Shown here in pieces: positions 1 through 8,411 of a stretch of DNA of 12,390 nucleotides. The stretch lies in NCBI GenBank assembly GCA_006247105.1, contig VDLU01000045.1:1-12390 (forward strand), read 5' to 3'. This stretch comes from Giardia muris. Taxonomy: Eukaryota; Fornicata; Diplomonadida; Hexamitidae. Numbering within the stretch: the first letter of the stretch is position 1; the number at the start of each line of letters is the position of its first letter. The translations under genes were made by a program, and so were the position numbers. The notes under the pieces are model-generated. The model searched no databases. It was given only the letters and a program-made list of their open reading frames with translations, and was not told the origin of the DNA.

Positions 1-287
1 TGCAGGAGGAGCTCCCCAATGGCAAAGGTCTCGGGGCGTTCGTACTCGACCTCCTCCTTGGGCGTGTGATGACAGCCCCACTCGAACGATATCCGTGCAA
101 GGGTGGACAAGGAGGTCCTCGTGCCTTCAAGAAGGGTTCCAGAAGGAGGCAGGGATCCGACGACAAGGGGACGATCAGAGTCGGAGGCCGAGTTGGGGCG
201 AGGAGGGGACGAACCAGTGGCTGGTGTATCAGACTCAGGGTTCGAGAGCGAGGGGATCCATAAGGTCGGACAGGACTCGTGCTCCAT
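1..287 (-). CDS. Unrecognised protein, N-terminal 95 codons, C-terminus beyond window edge
   Basis: On the minus strand an ATG at 287-285 opens a frame that stays open to the left edge (95 full codons), so the stop lies outside the window. The first 60 or so residues are rich in Ser, Pro and Thr and look disordered. They are followed by a more ordinary globular-looking stretch that includes ISFEWGCHH and ERPETFAIGELLL. No signal peptide, membrane segment or CxxC array is visible, and I do not recognise a family. The frame is also open upstream of the ATG to a TGA at 468-470, but that part translates to Arg/His-rich sequence typical of non-coding frames, so I place the start at 287. No A-rich initiator is obvious before this ATG, which is a point against it. 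It could be a real host gene or a chance open frame in GC-rich DNA. Confidence 0.45.
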   Translation of the reverse strand, partial: MEHESCPTLWIPSLSNPESDTPATGSSPPRPNSASDSDRPLVVGSLPPSGTLLEGTRTSLSTLARISFEWGCHHTPKEEVEYERPETFAIGELLL

Positions 288-580
288 CCGATGATCGAAC
301 TCAGAGGTTCCATGTCCCCCCGACGTCCCCAGCTGATGGTGGACCTCCCGATGCCACCACAGTCGGGAAGGAGGTAGAACGTGTCCTTCCACGAACCGAC
401 TGACACCCCACTCCGTTCGACTCGGGCAGTCTTCCCTGTGCCTAAGGACCCGTCGTCGTGGATGCTGTCATCCCCGATGATTCTCAGTGCATCGTGGGAC
501 GACCAAGGAGGATATTGTCCATGGTGGCGTCGACCCGTGCACCTCACGCTCCTCGAACAGGCCCCAGTTCGTGGCACGGC
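288..580. other. Unassigned GC-rich spacer
   Basis: No coding region is supported here. Short open frames exist on both strands (for example plus from 381), but none shows a domain, repeat or composition that separates it from background in this GC-rich DNA. It ends where the left arm of the inverted repeat begins. Confidence 0.5.
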
Positions 581-936
581 CCCACGAGCTGGAGGGCGTG
601 AACTCCGGACACCCACTTCTGTCACGAGTCCGGAGCAGTGAGCAGCCGGCATTGGCTCACACAGCCATGCACGACCTGGTGCCCTTCCCCGCTCTCCATC
701 CATGCCCTCAGACAGATCTGAGGAGGCCGGCCCTCCTTCATGGAGACGGGTTGGGATCAACCGGGGCTCATGGTCGTCCTCTCGTCCCTCCCGTGATCCC
801 GTTCACTCCTCTTGATCGAAGGACGAAGACCGGGGCACTGGACGATGACTGTTGATCCCGGAGGCCCATAGGAGGACCGACGGGGACTCCTTCATCTGGC
901 CGGGCCTTCCGACCTCCTGCCCCTGCCGGACGCAGG
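581..936 (-). other. Conserved 3' flank of ankyrin gene copy 1
   Basis: This 355-bp stretch follows the stop of copy 1 and is nearly identical to 10015-10369 after copy 2. Both contain an AGTGAAC hexamer-type sequence (TTCACT at about 804-809 here) that fits the Giardia polyadenylation consensus AGTRAA, although about 130 bp from the stop is far for Giardia. No gene in it is supported. The open frames on it overlap the end of the ankyrin gene or lack any feature. Confidence 0.5.
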
Positions 937-2589
937 TCATCCAGTGGGCGTTCCAAGGCCCTGGGGGTGGTTGGTGAGCCTGCCCCCGACAGCAGCGAGG
1001 TTCTGGAGGAGGATCCTCTTCTCCTCCTCCACCTCCTCGAGGCGTCTCCGAAGGTCTTTCATGTCATGGCTCTCGGTCCTCAGTTGGGCGTTCTCCTTCT
1101 CGAGGACGAGGTTCTGGGCCTTCTGGTCTGCGAGTGCTCTCTTGAGGTCCTCAATGGTCTTGGAGAGCTGCTCCTGAAGAGTCGCCTTCTCGGTGGTGAG
1201 GGCGTTGATGAGGGCTCGATTCTGGTCAGAGGCCTTTCGAAGGTCCTCGTTCATCTCCGCATGCCTCTTGGACTCATTGATAGCATTGTCGAGCTGCTGT
1301 TTGAGAGAGGAGACTTCTGCAGTTAGCTGATCGATCTGAGCCCTGTCCTGTCGTTTCCTGTCCTCGAACTGTTTGTGGAGGATATCGTTCTCTTTGTTGG
1401 CCTTCTGGAGTTGTTGTTTGAGAGAGGAGTTTTCCTGATTCAGTTGGGATAACTCCTTCTTTGTCTCCTCTAGGGTATTCTTGGAAGAGGAGAGGTCTTT
1501 CTTGAGGGAGTCGTTCTCAGTGGCGAGCTTGTTAACACGATCCCGGAGCCTAGGCACTTCACCGGGGTTATGTGGCGGGGGGATTCGCTCTGTCCCCTCA
1601 TTTTCGAGGAGCTGATGGACTCGGGTGAAGTCGCCTCCCCACGATACCCCATTGTTCGCATGCCATTGAGCTGTATGACCTTTGGAGTCCTTCATTCCCT
1701 GTTCGTAGGGGAGAAGGAGCTCAACGATCTTGGGGTAGTTGTAGTGGGCTGCGATCATGAGAGCGGTTGCTCCGGAAGGGAAGGCAATTCCATTAAAGTT
1801 GAACTTTCGTTCCTCCGTTGACTGCTTTCCCGCCTCGGAGAGGAGGAGTCGGGCGCAGTCCGTCTTGCCATTAAGGGCGGCCCACATCAATGCGGTCAAT
1901 CCATCTTCGTCCTGCATCCCAATTTCCTTTTCTAGGAAGGGGATGCAATTAGAGTGGCCATATTTTGCGGCCATCATCAGGGCTGTCATCCCGGTCGGAT
2001 CCTGATATCCAACACGATCCAGATGCTTCTTGACTCCCTCAATGTCTCCGGTGACTGCGGATACCATAAGCGGTGGTTGCTCTTTCGGGGGAGGGAGTTG
2101 TTCCGTGCCCTCGTTCTTGAGGAGCTGACGGACTCGAGTGAAGTCACCTATCTTTGTGCTGTTGTTCGCATGCCATTGAGCTGTGTATCCTTCAGAATCC
2201 TTAAGTCCCTGTTCGTAGGGGAGAAGGAGTTCAACGACATCGGGATGGTTCTGGTGGGCTGCGAGCATGAGTGCGGTTGTTCCGGGAGGATAAGTGTTGA
2301 GAAGGCCCTTCCATTCCTCTGTCGTCTGCTTTCCTGCCTCAGAGAGGAGGAGTCGGACGCAGTCTGTATAACCGTCGGAGGCTGCCAACATCAGTGCGGT
2401 CCGTCCACAGTTGTCCTGCATCCCGATCTCCCTCTCAAGTAGGGGGATGCAGTTGGCGTTACCTTCCATTGCGGCATACATCAAAGCCGTCCATCCATTT
2501 TTGCTCTTCTCCCCAACTTGATTGAGGTTCCTTTTCACGTCCTCGAGGTTGCCAAACATGGCCGCCCCCATCAAATCTGTAAGGGACAT
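937..2589 (-). CDS. Ankyrin-repeat and coiled-coil protein, 'protein 21.1'-like, copy 1 (intact)
   Basis: Intact 550-residue protein. The ATG follows TTCAAAA, an A-rich initiator-like context that is also conserved in copy 2, which supports this start. Residues about 1-340 hold two blocks of ankyrin repeats with the TALM.AA and LLL signatures. Each block carries a CIP.LE.EIGMQD repeat and an ELLLPYEQG...TAQWHANN unit. Residues about 350-535 are a long heptad-like, Glu/Lys/Gln-rich coiled coil containing two SSLKQQL segments, and the tail is Gly/Pro-rich. No signal peptide or membrane segment is seen, so it is probably cytoplasmic or cytoskeletal. Ankyrin repeats bind proteins and coiled coils oligomerise; the partner is unknown. 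Giardia genomes carry a large family of such ankyrin proteins, many called protein 21.1. It is transcribed away from the VSP cluster. Confidence 0.93.
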   Translation of the reverse strand: MSLTDLMGAAMFGNLEDVKRNLNQVGEKSKNGWTALMYAAMEGNANCIPLLEREIGMQDNCGRTALMLAASDGYTDCVRLLLSEAGKQTTEEWKGLLNTYPPGTTALMLAAHQNHPDVVELLLPYEQGLKDSEGYTAQWHANNSTKIGDFTRVRQLLKNEGTEQLPPPKEQPPLMVSAVTGDIEGVKKHLDRVGYQDPTGMTALMMAAKYGHSNCIPFLEKEIGMQDEDGLTALMWAALNGKTDCARLLLSEAGKQSTEERKFNFNGIAFPSGATALMIAAHYNYPKIVELLLPYEQGMKDSKGHTAQWHANNGVSWGGDFTRVHQLLENEGTERIPPPHNPGEVPRLRDRVNKLATENDSLKKDLSSSKNTLEETKKELSQLNQENSSLKQQLQKANKENDILHKQFEDRKRQDRAQIDQLTAEVSSLKQQLDNAINESKRHAEMNEDLRKASDQNRALINALTTEKATLQEQLSKTIEDLKRALADQKAQNLVLEKENAQLRTESHDMKDLRRRLEEVEEEKRILLQNLAAVGGRLTNHPQGLGTPTG

Positions 2590-2600
2590 TTTTGAACATC
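2585..2600 (-). promoter_or_regulatory. A-rich initiator at the ATG of ankyrin copy 1
   Basis: The minus strand reads GATGTTCAAAAATG into the start codon, and the same 14 bases precede the ATG of copy 2 at 8409. AT-rich sequence at or just before the ATG is the usual Giardia core promoter with a very short 5' leader. The conservation between otherwise diverged 5' flanks suggests it is functional. Function is inferred, not shown. Confidence 0.5.
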
Positions 2601-2716
2601 AAACGTCCACTTTCACCAGCCTTCCACTGAGGCTCCCATCTGACACTCTGGGCATCCAACCACTACCACCTACCTGCCCCGAGGACGGGAGGCCCACAGC
2701 TCTCCTCGGGATGCTC

Positions 2717-3314
2717 GTTGGGGCCTCCTCGCCCCCACAAGCCAGCCCGATCGCATCCATAACCCCTGGAAGCCGTTGATGCAGGTCGTGCAGACGTCCT
2801 TGCTGTCTGGACGGGATACACAGTTGGAGAGGACGCACTTCGTACAGGCGACGGGAGAAGAGGAGGAAGAGTGGTGGCCCTCGAGGCACTCCGAGCACGT
2901 GAAGGCGTTCGAGGCGTAGGTGCACGTCCCGCAGTTCTCTTTTCCTCCATTTGTCGCATCGCTACAGAGGTAGAGGTTCTTATTACTACCATCCGTCTTG
3001 ACGAAGGTGATCGCACCATCAGCTGCCGTCTCACAAACACCGTTGGTGGCCGTCTTGCAGAGCTGCTTTCCAACCCCCTGTGTCTGGTCATAACAGCCTC
3101 CCTCGAACAGGAAGTAGTTGTTGGTAGAAGGGTCCCTGCCACCACTGGCCGCCTTGTTGCAGCCCGAGCACACACCACCAGTACAGTCAGCAGTCGTAAC
3201 GGTGCTTGGATCCGCACAAGCCCCATTGATCGGGGCCTGGTTCGTGTCACTGCACTTCTTGCAGAACTCTCCCTCAACCCCCGGGATGGTGAAGGTCGAA
3301 CCACCCCGTCTCAT
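2717..3314 (-). pseudogene. VSP-1: VSP fragment lacking signal peptide and membrane tail
   Basis: Open minus-strand frame beginning at ATG 3314-3312 with MRRGGSTFTIPGVEGEFCKK and followed by typical VSP sequence: CKKC, CSGC, FEGGCY, CGTC, CSEC, CTKC and CTTC motifs. The first residues are not hydrophobic, so there is no signal peptide. The ATG lies 20 bp after the stop of VSP-2 and is probably fortuitous. VSP similarity ends near CINGFQG (about 2760). The frame then continues into sequence at the inverted-repeat boundary and stops at 2670, so the membrane segment and CRGK tail are absent. Complete VSPs are surface antigens exported to the trophozoite membrane; this piece could not be anchored. 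A role as a recombination donor is inference. Confidence 0.8.
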
Positions 3315-3329
3315 CCTTCCCCTTCACCA

Positions 3330-3335
3330 TTCACT
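3330..3335 (-). promoter_or_regulatory. Polyadenylation-type signal overlapping the VSP-2 tail stop
   Basis: The minus strand reads AAG TGA GTGAATGG, so AGTGAA shares its first base with the last base of the TGA stop. This fits the Giardia AGTRAA consensus and the known placement at VSP 3' ends. Confidence 0.6.
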
Positions 3336-5318
3336 CACTTCCCCCTGCATCCGAACCACCAACCGAGGAAGCCCCCGAGGCCCCCCAGGACCAGCAGGAC
3401 GGCGATGACGATCCCCGCAATGGCACCCCCAGAGAGCCTGGAAGAACTGGAGGAGGGGGAGGGGGGCAGGCATCGTTGGTGGGAGTGGAGCCGTCCCAGC
3501 AGAGGGTGCACTTCCCATTTGGACAGGAGGTGCACCCACTGGGGCAGGCCATGCAGTCGGAGGGGCTGGTCACAGTAGTGGTGTTGTAGTACCCAAGGGC
3601 ACAGGAGCTGCAGGCGGTCGAGGAGGTGCAGGCCCCGCACTCCTTCGGACAGGCCGTGAAGGCGCCTGAGGCTGTGTCGAGGATGAAGGGGGCATTGGGG
3701 GCGGGAGTAGTGCACTTCCCGTCGACAGCCGTCTGGCACAGCTTGCTCCCGACCGAAGTCCCGGTGGTCGAAGATACAGGATAGCAGCCTCCCTCGAAGA
3801 GGAAGTAGCTGTTCGTATTACCGGTCACAGTCGGATTCTTGCAGCTCCCGCACCTCGTGGCACTGGACGAGACGGGGTCAGTCCCGGCCTCGTTGAGGCA
3901 GATGTCGTTGGCGCCTGCCGCCCTCGTCGTCTTCTTGTTGACGGCGGCCAGGGGCGTGCAGGTCCCGTCAAATGGAACGAAGCCGGAAGGGCACTCCTTG
4001 CAGACGGTCGTGCTCCCAACAAGAAGCTGGTTCTTCAGAGGGCAGATCTTGAGGTCCGCCGCCTTCTGGGGAGAGAAGCATCCGCCCTGATAGGCCAGGA
4101 AGCCGTTGAGGCAGGAGGTGCAGTAGCCGGAGGACCCCGTGCAGATCTTCGTGTTCGCATCGACGCACTCTCCGTTGATCGGGTTCTTCCCAGTTGGACA
4201 CCCGACACAGACGAGCCCCGAGCCGAGGCCGAAGTCGAGGCAGCTCTCGCAGTTGTCGGGGCACTTGCTGCAGGTCGTGATGGAGAGGGAAGAGTTGTAG
4301 GTTGGGCCGAAGCCGCTCTTGCACGCCTCGCACTGGCTCTTGTCAGTGTTGCAGGCTCCACAGTTCTGGAGGTCGCAAGGCTGGCACGTCCCGTACTGCT
4401 GACCGGCGTCGGGGGTGTAGAAGAAGCCCTCGGAGCACTTGTCGGCATCGCACTTCTTGTGAGATTGATCGGCGTCGCACTGGTCGCAACCCTCGGGACA
4501 GGCCTTGCAGGTCGAGTCGAGGTAGAAGGTCGGCATGCACTTGGTGCAGGTGTCGGCGTCCGTGCACGTCTTGCAGTTCTCGGTCTTGCACTTCGTGCAC
4601 TTGTTTCCGTCCTTGAAGTACCCGTCGGTGCAGGTCGTGCAGGTGTTGGCATCGGAGCAGGTCAGACAACCGGCGGGACAGGCCGTGCACGCGCCCTTGT
4701 CGAGGTAGAACCCGTCCGCACAACCCGAGCAGGTGTTGGCAGCATTCGCCTCGATGCAGTTCTCGACCGAGCAGGAGAAGCAGTTGGCCTTGGTCGAGTC
4801 GGGAAGAAAGCCGGGGTTGCAGGTCGTGCAGGTGGCCGCGGAAGCACTGGTCGCCGTCCCCGTCTTGCAGTTCTGGGGCAGGGCGGGACAGCCCGAGATA
4901 GCGCCATTCGACGTGAAGGGGACGGACCCGGGGAGGCAGGCCTGACAGGTGACGGTCGAGGCGTAGGTGCACGTCTCGCAGTTCGCCACTCCTCCGCTCG
5001 AGGCGTCCCCGCAGGGTAGAGCTTCCCGTCCTTGAGGAAGGCCCCAGATGCCGCCGTCGTGCAAGCACCGCTGCTGGCCGCTGAGCAGAGAATGCTCCCG
5101 GGAGAGGACGCCTGGTCGTAGCACCCCCCGTTGAAGAGGAAGAGGGTCCCGGACGTCCCACACGACTCACACGTGCCATCGGCAGTTGGGGACTTCTGAG
5201 TACAGTCATTGCCTGGAGTCCCACACTTCCCATTGATCGGGGCCTCACCCGTCTCACTGCACTTCTTGCATAACTCTCCCTCAACCCCCGGGATGGTGAA
5301 GGTCGAACCACCCCCGTC
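3335..5318 (-). pseudogene. VSP-2: near full-length VSP body, frameshifted, no start codon
   Basis: About 660 codons of VSP sequence in three minus-strand frames. The 5' part (5318-5014) starts right after an in-frame TGA and has no Met; it carries FTIPGVEGELCKKC and NGGCYDQ. A one-base loss near 5014-5016 (in CTACCCTGC) moves the reading into the main frame, which is open from there to 3331. The main frame holds more than twenty CxxC motifs and a FEGGCYP near the C-terminus. A second shift at the C-rich tract 3454-3466 separates it from the tail, which carries SSSSRLSGG, a hydrophobic segment containing AIAGIVIAVLLVLGG, then WWFGCRGK and TGA at 3335. No signal peptide exists, and the preceding VSP tail is about 20 bp upstream. 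It is a VSP by composition, GGCY and tail; it could not make a normal surface protein as written. Confidence 0.88.
3454..3466 (-). other. C-rich frameshift tract before VSP-2 membrane segment
   Basis: On the minus strand TGC is followed by CCCCC T CCCCC before CTCCTCCAGTTC. With the run as written, the upstream Cys-rich frame reads into Pro residues and ends at 3331 in a non-hydrophobic tail. The frame with the membrane segment and CRGK is reached only with one more base (or two fewer). The same position is out of frame in VSP-3 with a different run length. Confidence 0.75.
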
Positions 5319-5337
5319 TCATCCTTCCCCTTCACCA

Positions 5338-5343
5338 TTCACT
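5338..5343 (-). promoter_or_regulatory. Polyadenylation-type signal overlapping the VSP-3 tail stop
   Basis: Same arrangement as at VSP-2: AGTGAAT beginning at the last base of the TGA stop, matching AGTRAA. Confidence 0.6.
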
Positions 5344-6964
5344 CACTTCCCCCTGCATCCGAACCACCAACCGAGGAAGCCCCCGAGACCTCCCAGGACC
5401 AGCAGGACGGCGATGACGATCCCCGCAATGGCACCCCCAGAGAGCCTGGAAGAACTGGAGGAGGGGAGGGGGGCAGGTCCCATTGAAGGACGACCCGTCC
5501 CAGCAGGTCGTGCAGGCCGTCGTGTTGCATCCCGTGCAGCCCGAGTGGTAGATCGAGCACGCCTTGCAGTCGGGGGTGGCTCCAGCTGTGGTGTTGGCGT
5601 TGTAGTACCCGAAGCCGCAGGACGTGCAGGTGACGGCACCGTTCGAGGAGGTGCAGGCCCCGCACCCCGGGACCTTCGAGGAGCAGGAGGTGAGGACGGT
5701 CCCATTGAGGTAGAGGCCCGAGGTGGTATTGACAGCATTACAGACCCCACCAGAGGCCGAGGTGCAGGCGCTCTTCCCGACCTCCGTGGAGGCGTTGTAG
5801 CAGCCCCCGTTGAGGAGGAAGAAGTTAGTGGTCGAGGACCCGGTCACGTCCTGGCACTTCCCGCACCTCGTGGAGGACGCATCGAGGGCGGTTCCGTCCT
5901 CCTTCTGGCAGATCTGGGTCGCCCTCGTCACGTTCGTCGAGGCGACCAGAAGGCATTCTCCGTTGATCGGGACGAAGCCCGGCTTGCACTCGGAGCAGAC
6001 GGTCGTGTTCCCGACCAGGAACTGCTTCTCCTTCGCACAGACGCCCAGCTCGGCGGCCTTGAAGGTCGAGTAGCATCCCTCGAGGTAGGGGACGTATCCA
6101 TTGAGGCAGGACGTGCAGGTGCCGGAGGAGTCGGTGCAGACCTTCTTGGTGGTCTCGTTTGCAGGAACACACCCCCCGTCGATCGGGGCTGATCAGTCGG
6201 ACACTCGGTGCAGACGAGCCCGGACCGAGGTAGGAGGTGCAGTTCTTGGACAGGAGTCGCAGGACGCAGGACGTGATGGCAAGGGAGGAGTTGTAGGTCG
6301 GGCCGAAGGGGGGAGGCAGGCCGAACAGGTCTTCTCGTCCGTGTCGCACGTCTTGCAGTTCTGGACGGTACAGGCCTTGCAGGTCTTGTCATTCTCTCCA
6401 ACAAGGCCGAAGCCGGGAAGGCAGGACTTGCAGGTGAAGACCTCTCCGGCACGGGAGGTGGTCGAACCTCCGTTTCCACCTGAGTTCCCTCCTGGAGTTG
6501 GGGCATAGGTGCATGTACCGCAGTTCTCTTTTCCTCCTGCATCTTCTGAGGTGTCACTGCAGAGGTAGAGAACCTCACTCTTGATGAAGGCGGGGGAGTT
6601 ATCCTGGAGAACAGTGCACTTCCCAGCAACCACGGTCTTGCAGAGCTTGTTCCCGGGAGAGGAGTCCGTCTTGTAGCACCCACCATAGAAGAGGAAGTAG
6701 TCCGTTCCTGTTCCACATCCCGTACAGACACCATTGGCACATTCAGCAGTCGTAACGGTGCTTGGATCCGCACAAGCCCCATTGATCGGGGCCTCACCCG
6801 TCTCACTGCACTTCTTGCAGAACTCTCCCTCAACCCCCGGGATGGTGAACTTTGAGTTTGCATCGCACTCTCCCGTAGCTCGAGCCTTCACCTCCACCGA
6901 GCCCTCGAGGACGTCGATCTCCGGTGCTGCTCTCCCGGAGGAGCGGTCGATCGTCCCGAGCATT
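5343..6964 (-). pseudogene. VSP-3: VSP copy with several frameshifts and CRGK tail
   Basis: VSP features run from about 6890 (TGECDANSKFTIPGVEGEF) to the CRGK stop at 5343, spread over three minus-strand frames. In order: CKKC, CTGC, FYGGCY, CGTC, CKSC, CKAC, CKTC in frame one, up to about 6310; then a shift in a C run (6307-6312) into the FGPTYNSSLAIT segment; another shift around 6236-6260 before SGLVCTEC; another near 6184-6188 (CAGCCCCGATC) before DGGCVPANETTKK; then a long intact run with LLNGGCYN and many CxxC motifs down to the C-rich tract at 5463-5473; and a last shift into the membrane segment. The nearest ATG is 6964-6962, but it is not followed by a hydrophobic signal. Homology to VSP-2 across the FGPTYNSSL region places each break. 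Clear VSP pseudogene, or a read with several homopolymer errors. Confidence 0.85.
5463..5473 (-). other. C-rich frameshift tract before VSP-3 membrane segment
   Basis: Here the tract after TGC is CCCCC T CCCC, one base shorter than in VSP-2. It too is out of frame with the membrane segment; the Cys-rich frame instead ends at 5332 in an unrelated C-terminus. The tracts are 12 and 11 bases (counting the C of TGC). Both would be in frame at 13 or 10. Confidence 0.75.
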
Positions 6965-8282
6965 GCGGGTCGTCCGGGCTCAGACCTCAGGCATGACGAT
7001 CCCATTGGGTGGTGCGAAGACCGATCCTCCTGGAGCGGACCTAGTTGGGAGCTGCTGGACGGTCCTGAGTTGTGTGGTCTTGCACCAAGGTCTGGGATGA
7101 GAGGGGAGGGGCCTGTCAGGCTGCGGTCGAGGAGGCGGGCTCTATGACGACTCCTCACCAAGTCCTCTCTCCATCTGTCGGCAGGACTCCGAGCTCCTGG
7201 ACGTCTGGTGCGTCCTCCCAGTGGTCCCGTCCCTGAGCCACGGTCTGAAGGGCGTGAGGAGCCACAAACCGGGCCCCTGCTCGAAGTCCTTCGTTCGTCA
7301 ACGATCTGCAGGACGGGCCTCCTCTCGTGGCCAGGAGCACACGTCCACGACCTTCCATATCTCCTCGGATGCTCCCGTCCCTCCAAACTCATACTTGGTG
7401 GGCAACGAGGACAGACAGCACGGCCTTCTTGTCGTCCCTGCCCCGAGGGAAGGCTCGAAGTGGTCATGATGGGGACTGCTTCTCGACTTCCGGAGAGGAG
7501 TAGTGGACGAGGTATCCCGACGTCATGCCTCTTCGACTCCTTGAACGAGCCGGGACTGAGAGTCCTCACGAAGGTCACGACCTCGAGGAGGAGCGGAGAG
7601 AGTCGTCTGTAATCCCAGAGCCACGGGCCGAGATGAGTCGACAGGAAGGGATGTCCGTCATCCAGCACAAGGGTCCTGGCCTCTCGATCCCAAGGACCTT
7701 GCAGGCACGGTTCCCAGTCCTCGTCGTGTGGTCCCATCCGAAGAGCTGAGTCATGAGACACCCGTTGATGGAACAGGGGTGATGAGGACTGCAGTGCGAC
7801 GGGAGGTGCCCACAAGGACGTCGTGGAGTGGACGGACGAACCGTCTCGTGCAGGAATGGGGCCACGGGACAGGCCACCGGTGTGAAAGGACGGACGGGAG
7901 AGGGGAGCAGTAGGTCTTCATCAGGCCGGGCAGTCTGGAAGGACTGAAGGACTATCGTGGGCACCACTGGTTCGGACAGCAGTGATGGCCTCTGGTGCAG
8001 GACGGCTCGTTGTCGTCCCAGGCCGTGAGCCCGCCCACATTGGACGACTCCGGCTCCTCGTTGGCAGAGATGGGACGTGTCCCTCCCCAACGGCCAGGGA
8101 GAGAGGACGAGCATAAGTCGGGGGCGTCTCCCTTCTGAGTCTGGATGCGAGTTGCACGTCAGCCAGCTTGGACCCACGCCTATCTGGAGGGGCCGGAAGG
8201 CTCTTCACCCTGCCATTGAGTGGGTGGGGAGCTATAAGGGGAGACTGATGACCAGTGGGAGCTCATTCGGGGACGAGAGAAC
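6965..8282. other. GC-rich region without supported gene
   Basis: This 1.3-kb stretch separates VSP-3 from the right repeat arm. The VSP-3 frame remains open on the minus strand up to 7815 and other open frames exist on both strands (for example 7575-8177 and 7208-7612). Their translations have few Cys, no CxxC array, no hydrophobic signal, no ankyrin signature, and mixed Arg/Pro/Ser composition typical of non-coding frames in GC-rich DNA. I looked for a VSP signal peptide upstream of VSP-3 and did not find one. Giardia intergenic spacers are normally very short, so a gap this long fits a non-expressed, rearranged region. Confidence 0.5.
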
Positions 8283-8396
8283 CCCGAGGAGAGCTGTGGG
8301 CCTCCCGTCCTCGGGGCAGGTCGTTGGTAGTGGTTGGATGCCCAGAGTGTCGGATGAGCGGGAAGGGGGAGCCTCAATCCGAGGAGAGTTGATGCT

Positions 8397-8411
8397 TGAT
8401 GTTCAAAAATG
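8397..8411 (+). promoter_or_regulatory. A-rich initiator at the ATG of ankyrin copy 2
   Basis: GATGTTCAAAAATG leads directly into the start at 8409, identical to copy 1. An earlier ATG at 8400 is in another frame that closes quickly, so the start is taken as 8409. Confidence 0.5.

Larger units (their letters stand above)
581..2710 (-). repeat. Left arm of large inverted repeat (ankyrin gene plus flanks)
   Basis: Read on the minus strand, this segment matches 8283-10369 read on the plus strand. It runs from about 120 bp upstream of the ankyrin gene start to about 355 bp beyond its stop. The match stops abruptly at 581 (near CCCACGAGCT) and at 2710 (near the end of CAGCTCTCCTCGGG). The outer part (581 to about 1300) is almost identical between arms, with only a few mismatches seen by eye outside the gene and none inside the coiled-coil coding part. 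The ankyrin-coding part is clearly more diverged. The two arms enclose about 5.57 kb that contains the VSP copies. Confidence 0.9.
3222..3466 (-). repeat. VSP junction repeat, copy A (VSP-2 tail into VSP-1 start)
   Basis: This 245-bp stretch is nearly identical to 5229-5473. On the minus strand it contains the C-rich tract before the membrane segment, the membrane segment, CRGK, the stop with overlapping polyadenylation signal, a 20-bp gap, and the first 30 or so codons of the next VSP. Only a handful of differences are visible. One is the length of the G run after the downstream ATG (GGGG here, GGGGG in copy B). Another is the C tract (5+6 here, 4+6 in copy B). Such a repeat is the expected footprint of unequal exchange within a tandem array. 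Confidence 0.88.
5229..5473 (-). repeat. VSP junction repeat, copy B (VSP-3 tail into VSP-2 start)
   Basis: Near-identical partner of 3222-3466, about 2.0 kb away in the same orientation. It spans the C-rich tract, membrane segment, CRGK, stop, 20-bp gap and start of the next VSP. The extra G after the small ATG at 5322-5320 puts that ATG out of frame with the VSP body, whereas in copy A the equivalent ATG is in frame. Confidence 0.88.

Noticed and set aside
768..956. 62-codon minus frame overlapping the end of ankyrin copy 1, with its twin at 9995-10183
   Set aside because: Conserved between arms only because the whole DNA stretch is; it overlaps the ankyrin C-terminus out of frame and has no independent support.
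4343..5338. 331-codon minus frame starting at ATG 5338
   Set aside because: It overlaps VSP-2 in a frame without CxxC motifs. The start lies in the VSP-3 3' signal and the composition is Arg/Leu/Pro-rich, typical of a shadow.
5209..6192. 327-codon plus-strand frame opposite VSP-3
   Set aside because: Translation is Gly/Arg/Ala-rich and lies antisense to clear VSP sequence, so it is a shadow frame.
6965..7815. Upstream 284 codons of the long minus-strand frame that contains VSP-3
   Set aside because: It is open but begins at a non-ATG codon and has no VSP, signal-peptide or domain features. It looks like stop-poor GC-rich non-coding sequence in phase with VSP-3.
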